A stretch of DNA of 64,000 nucleotides from Viola odorata (Eukaryota; Streptophyta; Magnoliopsida; Malpighiales; Violaceae), in contig OY829537.1 of NCBI GenBank assembly GCA_963691705.1, positions 64,828,304 through 64,892,303 of the forward strand. Reading direction: 5' to 3'. Under the pieces are notes generated by a model. That model saw nothing but the letters and a program-made list of their open reading frames with translations, did no database searches and was not told the DNA's origin. The translations under genes and the position numbers were made by a program. Shown piece by piece: positions 1-11,690 of this stretch. Position 1 is the first letter of the stretch. Each line of letters begins with the position of its first letter.

Positions 1-109
1 AATGATCAAAATCAAAATTATCGCACGCAAGTGATATAATTATTTTTTGACGATTATGCGTAAGCAGAATAATTAAACATGCAACAATAATTAAACATGC
101 AAGCATACG

Positions 110-320
110 AGAATAATAATAAGTATACGAAAAAATAAATAAACAGTAAAAGCGTACGGAAAATTAAATAAACAGTACAGGCATACGAAAATTAAATAAA
201 CAGTACAAGCATACGAAAAATTAAATAAACAGTATAGGTGCGGAAATAAATAAACAGTACAAATGCATGAAAATAAATAAACAGTACAAATGCACGAAAA
301 TAAATAAACAGTATGAGTAA
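110..320. repeat. Tandem repeat, unit about 30-33 bp
   Basis: About seven degenerate copies of a unit that contains AAATAAACAGTA followed by GCATACGAAAA lie head to tail. Similar short tandem units sit at the matching place in the LTRs of element A (18260-18480 and 29150-29440). An open minus-strand frame across the array is a by-product of the repeat. Confidence 0.7.
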
Positions 321-1252
321 AAGTAAAAATAAAAAAAATGATGGGACGAAAAATTGGGCTAGGCCCACTAGGCCGCAAGTGGGCCCAGCCTATAGCTGTC
401 CAAGCCTAGCCCAGCCCAGCTGATGGGCTGGTGGGCTGAAGCAGCCTGGCTGCTCTACTCCATGCGCTGGGCCGAAGGCCCAGCTTTCCCTCTCTCCAGC
501 CTCGCGCGCGCGAGGCGCGCTTTCCTTTGCTTGGGCCTGGCGTGGCCCAAGTAAAATTTAAAAACAGGGAGTCGTTGCTCCCTGTTCATCGTCTCTGTCC
601 TTGAGTCCCCGGCGACGAAACCTGAATTTCTTTACGGCACCTTGACAGAAATTTAATAGAGCAATTACAGCAGAAAGATTTGATCAAAACAGTGCCCAAA
701 TAATTAAAAACGAGAATTAAACTAATTAAATAAAAACTCAAAATTGGCCCGAATTGGCCAGCGATTGAACGAATTAAAACATTGTAATTATTCTAGAGAT
801 TAGAAATATTTTATTTGAAATCAAAACGGCCTTTTATCATTGAAAACACGAACAAAGAATATTTTTGAAAGAATCGCGTAAAACGCTTGAAAAGAAGAAA
901 ATTTTTGAACTTGAGTAACTTCAACCAAATGGTTGAAGTAGGCAGTTGCTCGTGATAGAGAGCAATGCTAGAGAGGGAGAGCTTGTTCGTGAATTGGCAG
1001 GGCAAAACGAGGGAGGGAGCTAGCTATAGGCGTGCTCGCGAGTGATTTTTTGGCTCGGTGGCCGCGCGTGGTCGTGACAAACTTGGGGAGCAAGGGAGGA
1101 GCAGTGCGGCAATAGTTGTGTGGTTGAGGTTTCGTAGCCGTAGGTAGCCTAGGGACAACGATCGAGGCGAAGAGACGAGGAGAAAGGAGGCGAAATGGGT
1201 TCGTGCATGAACCAAATAGAAAACATGCATGCCTACGTGGAAAATTGGAGGG

Positions 1253-1295
1253 CCATTGATCTTGGTTGACTTTCAAAAGTCAACTAGATCAATGG
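1253..1295. promoter_or_regulatory. Inverted repeat carrying opposed W-box cores
   Basis: The two arms, about 20 bases each, match except for one indel or mismatch. Each carries GTTGACTTT or its complement. TTGAC is the core of the W-box bound by WRKY proteins. An equivalent but not identical palindrome occurs in both LTRs of element A. Regulation is an inference; the palindrome itself is directly visible. Confidence 0.5.
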
Positions 1296-1680
1296 TAGAG
1301 ATGAAAAGTTTGATTATTATTTAATTATTCAGGCGACGGTACGAGCAATTTTGCGAGAAAATGAATATAATCTCGAACCAAAAATGTTAAAACGTATAAT
1401 AAAATAAGCTGCAATGATTAGCATACAGTAAGTGACGAAAAGTTCGCCGTATCGCTGGATAAAAATTCATTTCTAAATGATAAAAGTTTGAACATGAAAA
1501 ATGCTAAAATAAAAATTTGAACGAAGCGCCAAGAGATAGCGCGAGTTAGAAAAATAATAGAAAATAAGTAACTAATGAGAGAAATTGTTCGACCCTTGGT
1601 TTCCAGAATTTTACTCGGAACTGATACGAGTTCGAACTGGAAAAGTGATAAAAATGCGAACAAGTGGTGAAATAAAATTT

Positions 1681-2978
1681 AAATAATACGAGGCGTAAAA
1701 ATAAATATCAGTTAGATGAAAATAAACCGACTTATGATTTTAAGAAAATTGATGCTTGAAATGAGAAAAATATTTGATGATGAAAAATTAAAAGTTAAAA
1801 ATCGAGTAGCAACACTAGTTAATTTATGTTATGAGATTAAATATTGTAGCAATCATCTCAAGGATTAAATATTAAATTTTTTTATTAATATTATCTAATA
1901 AATGGACCCAAAATATTAATATAAAAAAAGTTTTTATGAGAAAAATTGGGAAAATTTTGAAAAACAGTAGCAAACAATTTAAAATGTAATTATTGCCAAA
2001 CAATCTATTGATTTCACTAACTTAATTAGGATAATAATATAAAAATAAAACAATTAATAAATAAATAATTTATTATGGTTATTATTACCAAAATTAACTT
2101 ATTATTATCAAAATATTAAAAAGAAAGGGAAAAGATAAAAAGAAAAATGTTGGAAAAAATAAATAATTTTTTTGACCAAAAATATTAAAAAGTATATATT
2201 AATGGAATATTTTGTCACATAAATTTTTTGTCACTGAAGAACCCAATTGAACCTTATACATAAACGTTAGGAATTTTATTGAACCTCAAAATACATTAAG
2301 GACCCAATTGAATCTTTTATAAAATATTGAAAACCCTAGGGTGTATTTTCCCTTTTAAAAAATATAGATTTGAGCATATTAGTAGGACTATGAATGCAAC
2401 TGTCACTAATGGATAATCTTTGTTGTTGAAAACACGTAGATTTTTAATTAATTATATTATATTAGCCAAAGATTTTAATTGAATTTTATAATTGATTTAA
2501 AATTTAATTCAGATATCAAAAATAGTAATTATTTTTATCTGAAAGTAGTGAAAAAGATAGAAAAAATTATTGTAATTGTTGAAAATATAAAAACAAATAC
2601 TCTTTCTCAAATTTTTTAGTAGTTGTATTTGGCACAACTAAAACGTGTGAAATGGTAGTCGTATTTAGGTTTCCAACAAGGTAGTTGGATTCTTTTACAT
2701 AATTATCCCTAATCTGAAGTTATTGCTTTGTTGAAAATTGTTAGCGCATGGTTTACACATTAATTACACACTTTACGTTTCCAATAACCACATAAACAAC
2801 TCATTTTCTCTTCCTATCCTTTTGGTGCAATTGAAAATTTATGGAGGGAATACAATAATTTCGCAGATTGATTCAAAAAAATTAGAAATCAGAATTCTAT
2901 TTAACTAGTCTGGCGTAGAAATCATGTCAGTGTTCAACAGAACCGTCACCAAAGAAAACAAGAAATTGCTGCAAAACT
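1681..2978. other. AT-rich intergenic DNA, no gene seen
   Basis: This is very AT-rich sequence with many stops in all frames. A segment near 2215-2350 contains repeated wording of the type AACCCAATTGAA, as in dispersed plant repeats, but I see no terminal repeats. Nothing else could be supported. Confidence 0.5.
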
Positions 2979-3365
2979 GTGCAGAAAATGGACAGCCAAG
3001 AAGTTGTGATGCAGGTTGCTCCATATTCAATTGACAATTTTGTCATTGAAGACTCAGAAGTGATGGAGTTTGTTCCTGATTCTAATCAGGAATTGATTGT
3101 GGAAGATACCTATGCTGATGAAGACAACTGTGATGATTCCTCTGTGTTGAGTCTTCTGCCAAGTTTGAAGAAATTCATCCTGATTCACTAATCGATGAAG
3201 CATATGTAAAGAAGTCTTTGATTGGGACTTGTACAAACTCCCAGATGAAAGCAACTATGTGGAACTTTAAGATGCGATGAAACTTCCATGCCCTCCGTTT
3301 AACTGGGACCTCAACCAGCATCCCTATGAACACTATGGAAATGACATTGAGTTGCTCAAAATATA
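2979..3365 (+). pseudogene. Unrecognised coding-like relic with a frameshift
   Basis: An ATG at 2979 opens a frame rich in acidic residues (the stretch around EDTYADEDNCDD) that stops at 3191. Coding-like sequence continues in other frames. A second frame reads through 3160-3200, and a third reads DWDLYKLPDESNYVEL followed by a stop, then PPFNWDLNQHPYEHYGND up to a TAG near 3383. The composition (many D, E, N, Y and W residues and balanced codons) looks more like real protein than the surrounding DNA. I recognise no family. It could be a decayed retrogene, a captured gene fragment, or an exon of a host gene whose other exons I cannot see. The frame breaks argue against a working gene. Confidence is low. 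Confidence 0.35.
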
Positions 3366-4568
3366 TCATTCAGGCTTGTTGTAGGATGGAATCAATGGTA
3401 TTTGTAATGTTCAATTTTAAATTGAAAAGAGTAGTTTGACTCGATTGAAATTATGTTTTATTTTCTACTTAATGAATAGTTTTAATTGTCTATCTTCTAG
3501 TCTTATTGATTTTAAAAACTGGCCAGATAGTTTGTCTCCATGGTGTTGTTCTATTTATGGCAGAGTACTACAAATAGAAAATGTTGTTCTGGGAACTTTT
3601 TTTAGTAGGTGTTGTACGGGCAGCTATAAGAAAGCTATTGTGATATTGTCAAGCTGGTGCTGTGTTCTTAAAGGGATTGACAATCACAAGATCGGACAAA
3701 ATGCTTGTTTTAACAGCACATCGAATTGGCTAACACAACAAGAATACAATAAGACATGAGAGTGGGCTTTTTTCCTGTCAAGATTTCAAGCTCGAGAAAA
3801 TGTGCTTGTAGGCATGAATTTGGTGATCAATAAAACTTTTGGTTTTGTGCATCAATACATTTGTCTTGCAATTATTATTTACATATGTAAAACCATGCAT
3901 TAGAAAGTGTGCATAATGTGGTGTATTGATCCATTTTCTTGCTGAAATTTTGCATGCTTGGCGATTAAAAAAAGTGGCATAATCTTTCTCATGAATAAAA
4001 ATAAGGTTTGTTCACCAAGTGCTTGCAAAATGGGATAGTGATGTAATCACCATAACAAGTGGACATTATCCATCCATTTTGTACAAAGCAAGGCAGAAAA
4101 GTGAACATGCTGATTTTGTGGTTTTTGGCATTCTAATTTCAATTAGCTTGATGACTGGTCTTGTTGATTTGATCTAAAGAAGCACATTCCATATTCTGCA
4201 TTTTTGGGCTTCTTTATCTCATTTTTCTGTCTTAGACTCATAGATGGTGTAGCTTGATACCTGTCTGGTAGAAAAAGGTCTGCTCTGGTGTCTCGAAAAA
4301 CCAGAAACTAGTAAACCTTGTTATGCGCAAAACCTGAAATATGCAAATTCTGGAATTGCAATTTATACTACCTTAGTGAAGATACACAAAGACATGAAAA
4401 TTCCATTACAAGTAAAAAAAACAGCAAAGTACGGAGGAGCATTTCCCCACTCACTAATTTCCATTTAGATATGCTTTGGCTTTCTATATCACTTAATAGT
4501 CACAAGACAATTGAGAAGGAAGCTAACCAATTCTTTCCGGTACCGCTTTACGCAAATGCTTAATATTG
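3366..4568. other. Intergenic DNA, no gene seen
   Basis: This has moderate AT content, with short open frames at 3436-3759 and 4318-4563 that show no recognisable motif. It might include the 3' flank of the relic before it, since an AATAAA word lies near 3830. No repeat structure was found. Confidence 0.4.
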
Positions 4569-4570
4569 TA

Positions 4571-4829
4571 CTCCCTCCGTCCCCAAAAGGATGACTTCCT
4601 CGCATCCCAATATTCAGTAGGGAACGCATATCGAGGAGGCCTGATGAGGCACTATTTGACACCCAAAAAATCCGATTTTTTTTTGAACATACGTTAATCC
4701 TTAACGTACTTCCCAGAAAAAATTAGGGGCAAAATTATTTCAAATAGTGAGTCTGCCGGCCGTTTTAAGATACGTGCCGAAACAGTAAAAGCAAAAGCTA
4801 AAACGTCATCCTTTTGGGGACGGAGGGAG
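4571..4829. mobile_element. Stowaway-type MITE
   Basis: The ends are near-perfect inverted repeats. The left end begins CTCCCTCCGTCCCCAAAAGG and the right end mirrors it, finishing GGGACGGAGGGAG. TA dinucleotides at 4569-4570 and 4830-4831 form the target duplication. The CTCCCTCCGTCC terminus and TA target define Stowaway MITEs, which plant mariner-like transposases mobilise. It is 259 bp long with no coding capacity. A mariner-like transposase relic lies directly to its right. Confidence 0.93.
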
Positions 4830-4889
4830 TAATTAATCCCTCCTTTAATTTTTAAAATCTCAATCATACAAGACTACAAGGTGAGAAAA

Positions 4890-6030
4890 ATACGATTGGA
4901 GTTAGAAGCACTGAACTCATCAAATGCTTTGTGCACTGCATCCTCTAACTGAACAACTGATTTTAGAAACCTTTTCCCACTGAAGTGATTGGATTGATGC
5001 GAAGAAACCCAAGTCCAGAACATTAAGATCGGGAGAGTTTGAAGGTTGGAACCTCATTTGAAGATTTAATCCACTTTCCATGATAACTTTTCTAAAGGCA
5101 GGATCATCACGAGGAATGTGAGTCGTGACATTGTCCTGTTGAATGTAAATTGGGGAAAAAATAGAATCTCTTAGCCATTTTCGCTTAATTACCGGTGATA
5201 ACCTTTTTTAGAACGATCAAGTCATTTGCCTCCGATAGTTCCATTCTTAAAGTATATCATCTCGCTAGGTTAAGATCTTAATAAAGAGAACGACTTTGAG
5301 TGGAACGTACATTGCAACACAGGACGTTTTATGTCACATTATCGAATGATTTACTCATTTATTAAGGAAAATATTTTTATCTCTCCGCCATTATGGGAAC
5401 AATTAATGAGGTAGCTATTCTCCTACTTATATAGGACTCTTATATTTATGGTAGGGATTATCTTTCCTCAAATTAAGGGATTTGATCTTTATTATAAATA
5501 CAACACATATGTATCTAAGGTATGCATGCAATACTAAACCCTAGCCACCATTATACACATATTTTCTCTCAACTAACTTGATCGTCGGAGTTTCTACGCT
5601 GGGACAACCCCCGACGCTTTGCAGGTACCTCGGTGTCAAGACCTACTCTACATTCATGTCTCGTGAGCAGTCTCTTAGGTAACAAGTTATTAGCTGGAAT
5701 AATGAAATCAATCATGTAATCTCTAATGACATCTCGAGTTATTGACGTTATTGGCTTTATCTCCATTTTGCCTGCACCTTTATTACAACTTGTTCTCTTT
5801 GTTGGTTCAAATGTCACCAATGGAAAACATCCAATTTTCCCATCAAACTAAACACTTCCATAAGAATTATACATAAGCCTTGCCACTGCTGCCAAAAACA
5901 TTACCTTAGGAATAACATTCTTGCTTTTATTAGTCCTTAAAGGTTGAACTTCGCCTGGTAGTAGATAGTAGGTTTCTTTTTTCTTTATTATGTAAAACCA
6001 TTTCTCATCAATGTGAATTAGGTCATAATT
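4890..6030 (-). pseudogene. Plant mariner-like element transposase relic
   Basis: Read on the minus strand, pieces in several frames match the plant mariner-like (Osmar-type) transposase. From N to C they are: HIDEKWFY near 6020, YYLLPGEVQP and KSKNVIPKVMFLAAVAR near 5980-5880, the GKMEIKPITSITRDVI block near 5780-5710, QDNVTTHIPRDDPAFRK near 5140-5085, and NSPDLNVLDLGF near 5050-5000. The aspartates in HIDEKW, QDN and SPDLN correspond to the DDD catalytic triad. The relic has frameshifts and is split by about 0.5 kb of foreign DNA between 5199 and 5692. The N-terminal DNA-binding region was not recognised upstream of 6030. It cannot encode a working enzyme. Confidence 0.85.
5199..5692 (+). 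mobile_element. Insertion inside the mariner relic, LTR-like
   Basis: The transposase match stops near 5692 and resumes near 5198, so about 494 bp were inserted. The insert has a TATA-like TTATAAATACAAC near 5491 and a leader-type stretch (CGTCGGAG, then CCCCCGACGCTTTGCAGGT) that resembles the R/U5 part of plant solo LTRs or small LTR elements. The ends are roughly TGATAACC and GGTAACA. I could not find a clean target duplication, so the class is uncertain. Confidence 0.45.
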
Positions 6031-6175
6031 CTAATCAATTATATATTGATGTCAAAAAGACGTTTAGCATAAATTCTAATTGTTAAAAAATACTTAAATT
6101 AATTTGAAATTAATGTTTCAATTTCATTGTACTTAGAGATATAGTCGAAACTCACTTTTATTTATTGTTGTGATT

Positions 6176-6177
<2 letters not shown>

Positions 6178-6228
<51 letters not shown>
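6178..6228. repeat. (AT)n microsatellite
   Basis: This is an uninterrupted alternating AT tract of about 50 bases. Its length is likely to vary between individuals. Confidence 0.97.
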
Positions 6229-6231
<3 letters not shown>

Positions 6232-7740
6232 AACTATCTACTCAACCAACCTCAAAATAATTAGAGTCCCACATCGCAATCAAGCCTCCTCATCTCTCCT
6301 AGTGTTGTGTCACTCTCGGTCCTAACATACTAGGGGCGCATGCATGTAGCTCGGCGACGGGCCAAGGAACAAGCAAAGGGGCTAGCAAGTTAAGTATCAC
6401 ATGGGGAAATCGCTACGAAATTCTCATCCAGTGACAACTGCCTGCTAGAACAAAACTCCACTTTACCTCGCTACTACACCATATCGAAACTAATTAATAA
6501 AGAAATCATCAACTGGAACCCGTTTAGTTTCCTACAAAAACACCAAACAAAGTTTTTCCTTACTAATGCTTCTTCAAAACATTTACGTTTCGCCAGCTAC
6601 AACAACCCTCTACTATTCCAAGAGATTATTCTGACAATTGAGATTGAATCTACTCTTGAGAATAAACTATCTCAACAACATCATGCCCTAACATTAGCTA
6701 GCCCCCCTCAAAATGCTCCTTATTAAAAGCCTTTGTGTCTGCTTCATTAGCTTGATCCATAATTGCTTGAGTTCTACCCATGTCATGTTGGTCCAGCTAC
6801 CCTTAAGCTCCCCCTCAAAGCGCTCTGCTACCAAATAATGTTGCTTAACTTTAGCTCAGTTTAGATAGATTAAAGCATCTAAGTGTGGAAGCTTGAATAT
6901 GGAGGAGCTTAAGGGCTTAGATGGCCGAAACCTTGACTTGAGAGATGGATCTAGTTCCCATGATGAGGGCGTATTTACAATCAAGGAGCAAGAACACAAA
7001 CACACACAGTAGTTACAAATATGAACAAGAAGCGAAAATTATAATATATTGAACTTGTAATCTTATCCAACCCTTTCAAATACAAGCTTGAATAACCTAG
7101 CTATAAGTACTACAAGGATCTCACTTCTAACCCTAACCCTCTTAAGAATAAATCTTAAGTAACCTAGTTGGAAGAAGAGAAAAAAATGAAAGTTCTACTT
7201 TTTACATAGTCATCATTTAGGCTTGCCCGACCTAGATTGAGCCAAGGATCTAGTAGCTTTGGTGAAGAGGAGATAAAACTCAAAACCTTTCAATTCAACA
7301 AAGCTTGAAACCTAAAGTGTTATCTCTTAGTATTTATACTAGCTAGCTATTACAATAGTCTTCCAAAAGTCCCCCTCAAGTGACTTGGCCAGCCATGTGT
7401 GTTATGGGGACCTTGTGGCTTAGTGATGAGCTTAATGGGACTAACACATGTGAAAGTGTGGCTCCGCATAGGGCTGCTTGTTGCCCATAGATAAGGCTGG
7501 CTCTCGGCCAGGCCCGAGCCTGTGCAGGCCAGTGCAAGTCAAGTTAGCGCATAAGCAGGCAAACGTGGCCTGTGCCCAATATCTCGTCAAGTGTGGTGTG
7601 CTTCTTGTGGTCAATATCTCGTCAAGTTAGCGCATAAGCAAGCAAGCGCATTGCTAGACCAACATCTCGTCAAGTGTGGTGCGCTTCTTGTGGCCAATAT
7701 TGGCTCGTGGCCAAGGCTACCTTGTGGCCGATGCATGGAC
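6229..7740. other. Intergenic DNA with decayed repeats
   Basis: No protein family was recognised. The text has the scrambled look of old transposon DNA. An 83-bp tandem duplication near the right end is listed separately. Two adjacent CCCTAAC words near 7128 are too few to be telomeric. Confidence 0.4.
7538..7706. repeat. 83-bp tandem duplication
   Basis: CAAGTTAGCGCATAAGCA occurs at 7540 and again 83 bases later. CAAGTGTGGTG plus CTTCTTGTGG likewise recurs at 7588 and 7671, the same spacing. There are two complete copies, diverged by a few bases. Confidence 0.75.
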
Positions 7741-7745
7741 CTTGG

Positions 7746-9371
7746 TGATAGCGTGTGTTTTATGCATGTTTTTCTCTTCATTATTATCCTTATTCCTAGC
7801 GTGATATTGCTGATTTGCCCTTGTTTCCATCTTTATTGCAGATCTAGGCTAAAAGAGAGGAATATGCGAAAACCTATACTTTTTTGATGGAATTTTGCGA
7901 ATCTCAAAGCAGCGAGGCCAAGACACCCATTTCGCCGTCGAGCCCTTGCTATTTCCATCGAGCCCTGGGCAATATTTCCTGGTCAAAGCTTGGTTGTTGT
8001 GCTTCCACGTGTCCAGCTTGTTGGCTTCTAGAAGATTCTATGCGCTTCTAGAATATTCCCTCGCTGCCAAATTCTGCGTCTTGCCCTAGCTGCTGATCAA
8101 CTTGTCTTGCCTTAGAAGTTTTCGTCTAGGCCTCGACGACCAAAGAGAAAGATTCCTAAAAGATCCGCACGGGATTCCATGCAGATACCTCCTAGCATAT
8201 TCCAGAATATTCTCATTTGTACTCCCTCTTAGCTGGATTTTGTCCTCTTGTGGGCAAGAGGGTATTTAAGCCTTTAGTTTTTAGGGTTTTGGGACACGTT
8301 GTAAATATTTTCTACTTTCTTCTTTGGGGAGCCGCCTCTTTTTCTCTCCTCCCCCTTTTGGGTGGTGGCTGAGACCCCCTTTTGTAGCAGCCGTTGTAAT
8401 TAACCGGAGTTTTGCTCCGGCCGGTAACATTTAATAGTTTTTCTTCTTCTTGTTATTCTTCTTTTATGCAATCTTTCTTTTATTATTTTATTTATTTGTT
8501 TTGTGGCATGAGTAGCTAGATTCTCCCTTCTTAGCAGAGGTATTTTAAGGGTTGCATAGAGGTAGTCAAGAGGCTAAATCGTTCTTCATATATTCTTATT
8601 GTTGTATTTGCTTGGTTACCAGTTTCTTGTCAATTCGTCTAGGGCAAGTTAGAAGTCTGACTAGCTAATAACTAGACCTAGATGATTACTGTCATTTCTT
8701 TGGTTATAACTAACACGAATCCTTAGAATAGAGTAGACACTAGACAGATTGTCATTAGCTTGGTCCGAAGTCTAGGGCAAGTGAGTGATTAGAGTGGTGT
8801 TGCGAGCCTGACAAACTGAGAGGCATCTACCCCTAGATGTGTCTTTCCTTCTCTTCATGGGCGCTGTGAGTATTGCCTCCCCGCTTCGTGCTTGGGAGGA
8901 TGTCGTAGTGTCAAGGCTGCCTCATATGTGAAAACGGGAGGTAGCTTCTCTTACGAGGAAAGTAGGAGGCCTAAACGTACCTGGTCCCCATAGCAAGTCT
9001 ATATCATAAGAATAGAATATTTCTGCACTGATGATTGTCTTGCTCTCGACACAACCCGAGATGATACCTTTGCTAAGATTCTCTCTCTTATGATTTTACA
9101 CATTTATTTATTATTCCGTCTTCCTATCTTTAATATTATTCCTGTTTTCATCAACTGTTTTGTCTTGCCCTCGACATATCTTGGTTAACTAGATTAACCA
9201 ACCAAACCCCCCCATTATTTCTTTTATTGTTTTACTTTGTATCTGGCCTTGTCTAGTGTATGTCTTCACCATTCTCTGTGAATTGAACCTCTTGCCACTG
9301 TCTTCAATCCTTTTTTGTTGCAGGTGATAAGTTGTAATTATTTGATCGTGCCCTCGACAAGCACGTGATCA
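7746..9371 (+). mobile_element. G: solo LTR of an Athila-type element
   Basis: The sequence runs from TGATAGCGTGTG to CACGTGATCA and is flanked by the 5-bp duplication CTTGG (7741-7745 and 9372-9376). It is collinear with the LTRs of element F: a TATTTAAG promoter box, a CTAGGGCAAG block and a run ending in TTAACTAGATTAACC. No primer site or internal region adjoins either end. A single LTR inside a perfect target duplication shows that an element inserted and later lost its interior by LTR-LTR recombination. Confidence 0.92.
8263..8270 (+). promoter_or_regulatory. TATA-like box of LTR G
   Basis: TATTTAAG is preceded by a conserved GGCAAGAGGG and is found at the same LTR position in F (10556-10563 and 15499-15506). 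I infer the U3/R promoter of this LTR family. Confidence 0.55.
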
Positions 9372-9439
9372 CTTGGCTTTACAGCCTTGTGCTCCATGTG
9401 GCATTGGGATGGCCATCTCACGCTTGTATCACTACCCTC

Positions 9440-9672
9440 CATACCTGTAGTCAGATGCACAATAAAATTGTGTATAGTGGTACAGGGTCGAACTCAGTGA
9501 CTAGGGGTAAACGCTCAATGTTGTGTATGACTAAGGTCAACATACGAATAAGTGACAATGGGGGGAGAGTTTTAAAGGTTGTTTGATTAACGACTAATGA
9601 AAGCAATAATAAAGCAAAATAAAAATGAATATGAAATCAGTAGAGAAAAAGGTTCTCGATAGAAATCTATCT
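9440..9672 (-). repeat. E: remnant of the 3' LTR
   Basis: This matches 34798-35035 of E's other LTR almost base for base (shared words include GCACAATAAAATTGTGTAT and GGTTCTCG). The match breaks off at 9673, where integrase sequence begins with nothing between. About three quarters of the LTR and the normal post-integrase region are therefore missing. Confidence 0.85.
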
Positions 9673-9675
9673 TCA

Positions 9676-10057
9676 GTCCTTGCGGGATTGGTTGACTGTT
9701 TATTCCAGGATAGATTTAATCTCGCGATTGGACACCTCGGCCTGGCCTTTGGTTTGCGGGTGGTAGGCCGTAGACATACGGTGGGTAACTCCATATTTAC
9801 TGAGTAGATTGGCCACGATACGATTGCAAAAATGGGTGCCCTTGTCGCTAATAAGAGCTCGGGGTGTCCCAAACCTGTTAAAACTGTTAGAGCGTAGGAA
9901 AGCTGCAATAACTTTTGAATCATTAGTTCTGGTCGCCTTGGCCTTAACCCATTTAGACACATAATCTACGGCAAGAAGGATATAGATATTGCCAAACGAG
10001 TTAGGGAAATGACCCATGAAATCGATGCTCCAAATATCAAAGATCTTGCAAGCAATG
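9676..10057 (-). pseudogene. E: integrase catalytic core, 3' part
   Basis: The minus-strand frame reads through the retroviral-type integrase core. Visible motifs are WSIDFMG (first catalytic Asp), LISDKGTHF (second Asp) and [17 protein letters not shown] (catalytic Glu in the E-containing helix). This part has no stop until after the core, near 9697. The upstream part of the same protein, the zinc-binding region, lies at 16634-16830 because element F was inserted between them. The first residues of an open frame starting at 10104 come from F's LTR and are not integrase. Its role would have been to join element cDNA to host DNA in the nucleus. Confidence 0.88.
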
Positions 10058-10062
10058 ATGCC

Positions 10063-11685
10063 TGATAGCGTGTGTTTTATATATGTTTTCCTCTTCATTT
10101 TCACTCTTCATTTTAGCATGATACTGCTAATTTGCCCTTGTTTCCATCATTTTTGCAGTTCTGGGCTAAAAGAGAGAAAGATGCGAAAACATATGCTTTT
10201 TGGGTGGAATTCCACAAATCTCAAAGCAGCGAGGCCAAGACATCCATTTCGCCGTCGAGCCCTAAGCAATATTTCCTGGTCAAAGCTTCGTTGTTGAGCT
10301 TCCACGTGTCCACCTTGCTGGCTTCCAGAAGATTCCATGCGCTTCTAGAATATTCCCTTGCTGCCAAATTTCGCGCCTTGCCCTAGCTGCTGATCAAGTC
10401 GTCTTGCCCTAGAAGACACCAAAGAGAAAGATTCCCAAAAGATCCGAATGGGATTCCATGCAGATTCCTCCTAGCATATTCCAAAATATTCTCTTAAGGA
10501 CACGCTCCTTTGTACTCCCTCTTAGCTGGATTTTGTCCTCTTGTGGCCAAAAGGGTATTTAAGCCTTAGTTTTAGGGTTTTTAGGGGGCATCTCATCTTT
10601 TCCCTTTAAGGAGTCGTCTCTTACATTTTCCTTTTTAGTTTTTCTTTGGGATTTGTTCCTCCCTTTTGCTAGAGCAGCCGCCAGCCATCAACTCTTCTTC
10701 AAACCGGAGCTTTTAGCTCCGACCGATATTTATTAAGCTTTTATTTCCTTTATTGCATCTTTATCTTTTATCCTTTTTAGATCTATTTTTATTTATCTAT
10801 TAGCATGAGCGGCTAAGCTCATCCGCTTAGCAAGGGCATTTTAAGGGTTTCTAAGGAGTAGTCAAGAGGCCAAATTATTCTTCATATATTCTTATTGTCA
10901 TATTTGATTGTTTTCCATTTCATTGTTAATTCGTCTAGGGCAAGTTAGGAGCCTAGCTAACTAATAACTTGACCTAGGTGATTACAGTCATTTCTTTGGT
11001 TATAACAAACGCGAAGCCTTAGAATAGAGTACACACTAGATGGATTGTCATTAGCTTGGTCCGTTCTGTCTAGGGCAAGTGATCAATTAGGGCAGTACCG
11101 TAAGTCTAACAAGCTGAGAAGTATCTCGCCCTAGACGTGTCTTTCCTCCTCTTAATGGGCCTTTGAGTATTGCCTCCCCACCTCGTGCCTGGGAGGATGG
11201 CGAAGCGTCAAGGTTGCCTTATAAACAGTGAAAACGGGGGGTAACTTCTCTTACGAAGGAAAGCAAGGAGCCTAAACGTACCTGACCCCTATAGCACGTC
11301 TGTGGCATAGGAATAGAATATTTCTGCGTCGATGACTGACTAGGCCTCGACGCAACCCAAGATAATCCATTGCTAAGATTTCCCCTCATCTGATTTTATC
11401 TCATTTATATCCCCGCTTATTTTGTTTATGATTGTTATTTCTGTTAATTTTATTATTTCTGCCCTTGTTAGCTGTCCTGCCCTCGATCTCTCTCGGTTAA
11501 CTAGCTTAACCAATAAACCCCCATTTGAGTTACTTTTTGGTTGCATTTATCTTTGTCATACATCTAGGGCAAGTTGTCGACTTTCAATCTCTGTGGTTCG
11601 ACTCTGTTACCAATGTATGCAAATTAATTTGTGTATCTAGGCCTCAAGTTTTAATATTATTTTTGACCTGTTTTACGGCGAGTCA
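10063..11685 (+). repeat. F: 5' LTR
   Basis: It starts TGATAGCGTG and ends CGGCGAGTCA, with the primer site following after five bases. It is close to solo LTR G in length and sequence. A TATTTAAG box lies at 10556-10563. Confidence 0.92.
10556..10563 (+). promoter_or_regulatory. F: TATA-like box in the 5' LTR
   Basis: TATTTAAG sits in the same context as in G and in F's 3' LTR (15499-15506). I infer transcription of F starts shortly after it. Confidence 0.55.
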
Positions 11686-11690
11686 AATTT

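Larger units (their letters stand above)
1..1680 (-). repeat. Decayed Tat-like LTR fragment
   Basis: This stretch follows the order of landmarks in the LTRs of element A (17388-20469 and 28299-30972), though it is strongly diverged. It has short tandem repeats containing AAATAAACAGT and CATACGAAAA, then a block rich in GGGCC words, then a leader-like segment ending near a CTCGCGAGTG word, then a palindrome around TTGAC, and finally AT-rich sequence with scattered GCG words. No open frame here resembles a protein. I infer an old LTR piece in minus orientation. The left side is cut by the window edge and the right boundary is a guess. Confidence 0.5.

Noticed and set aside
1418..1663. Minus-strand 81-codon frame as a membrane protein
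   Set aside because: It lies in AT-rich decayed LTR. The hydrophobic look comes from base composition, and there is no homology or flanking gene signal.
7125..7142. CCCTAAC words as an interstitial telomere
   Set aside because: Only two adjacent copies are present, and similar words occur by chance in several leaders here.
9700..10104. Taking the ATG at 10104 as the integrase start
   Set aside because: Residues before about 10057 come from F's LTR. The real upstream part is beyond F at 16634.
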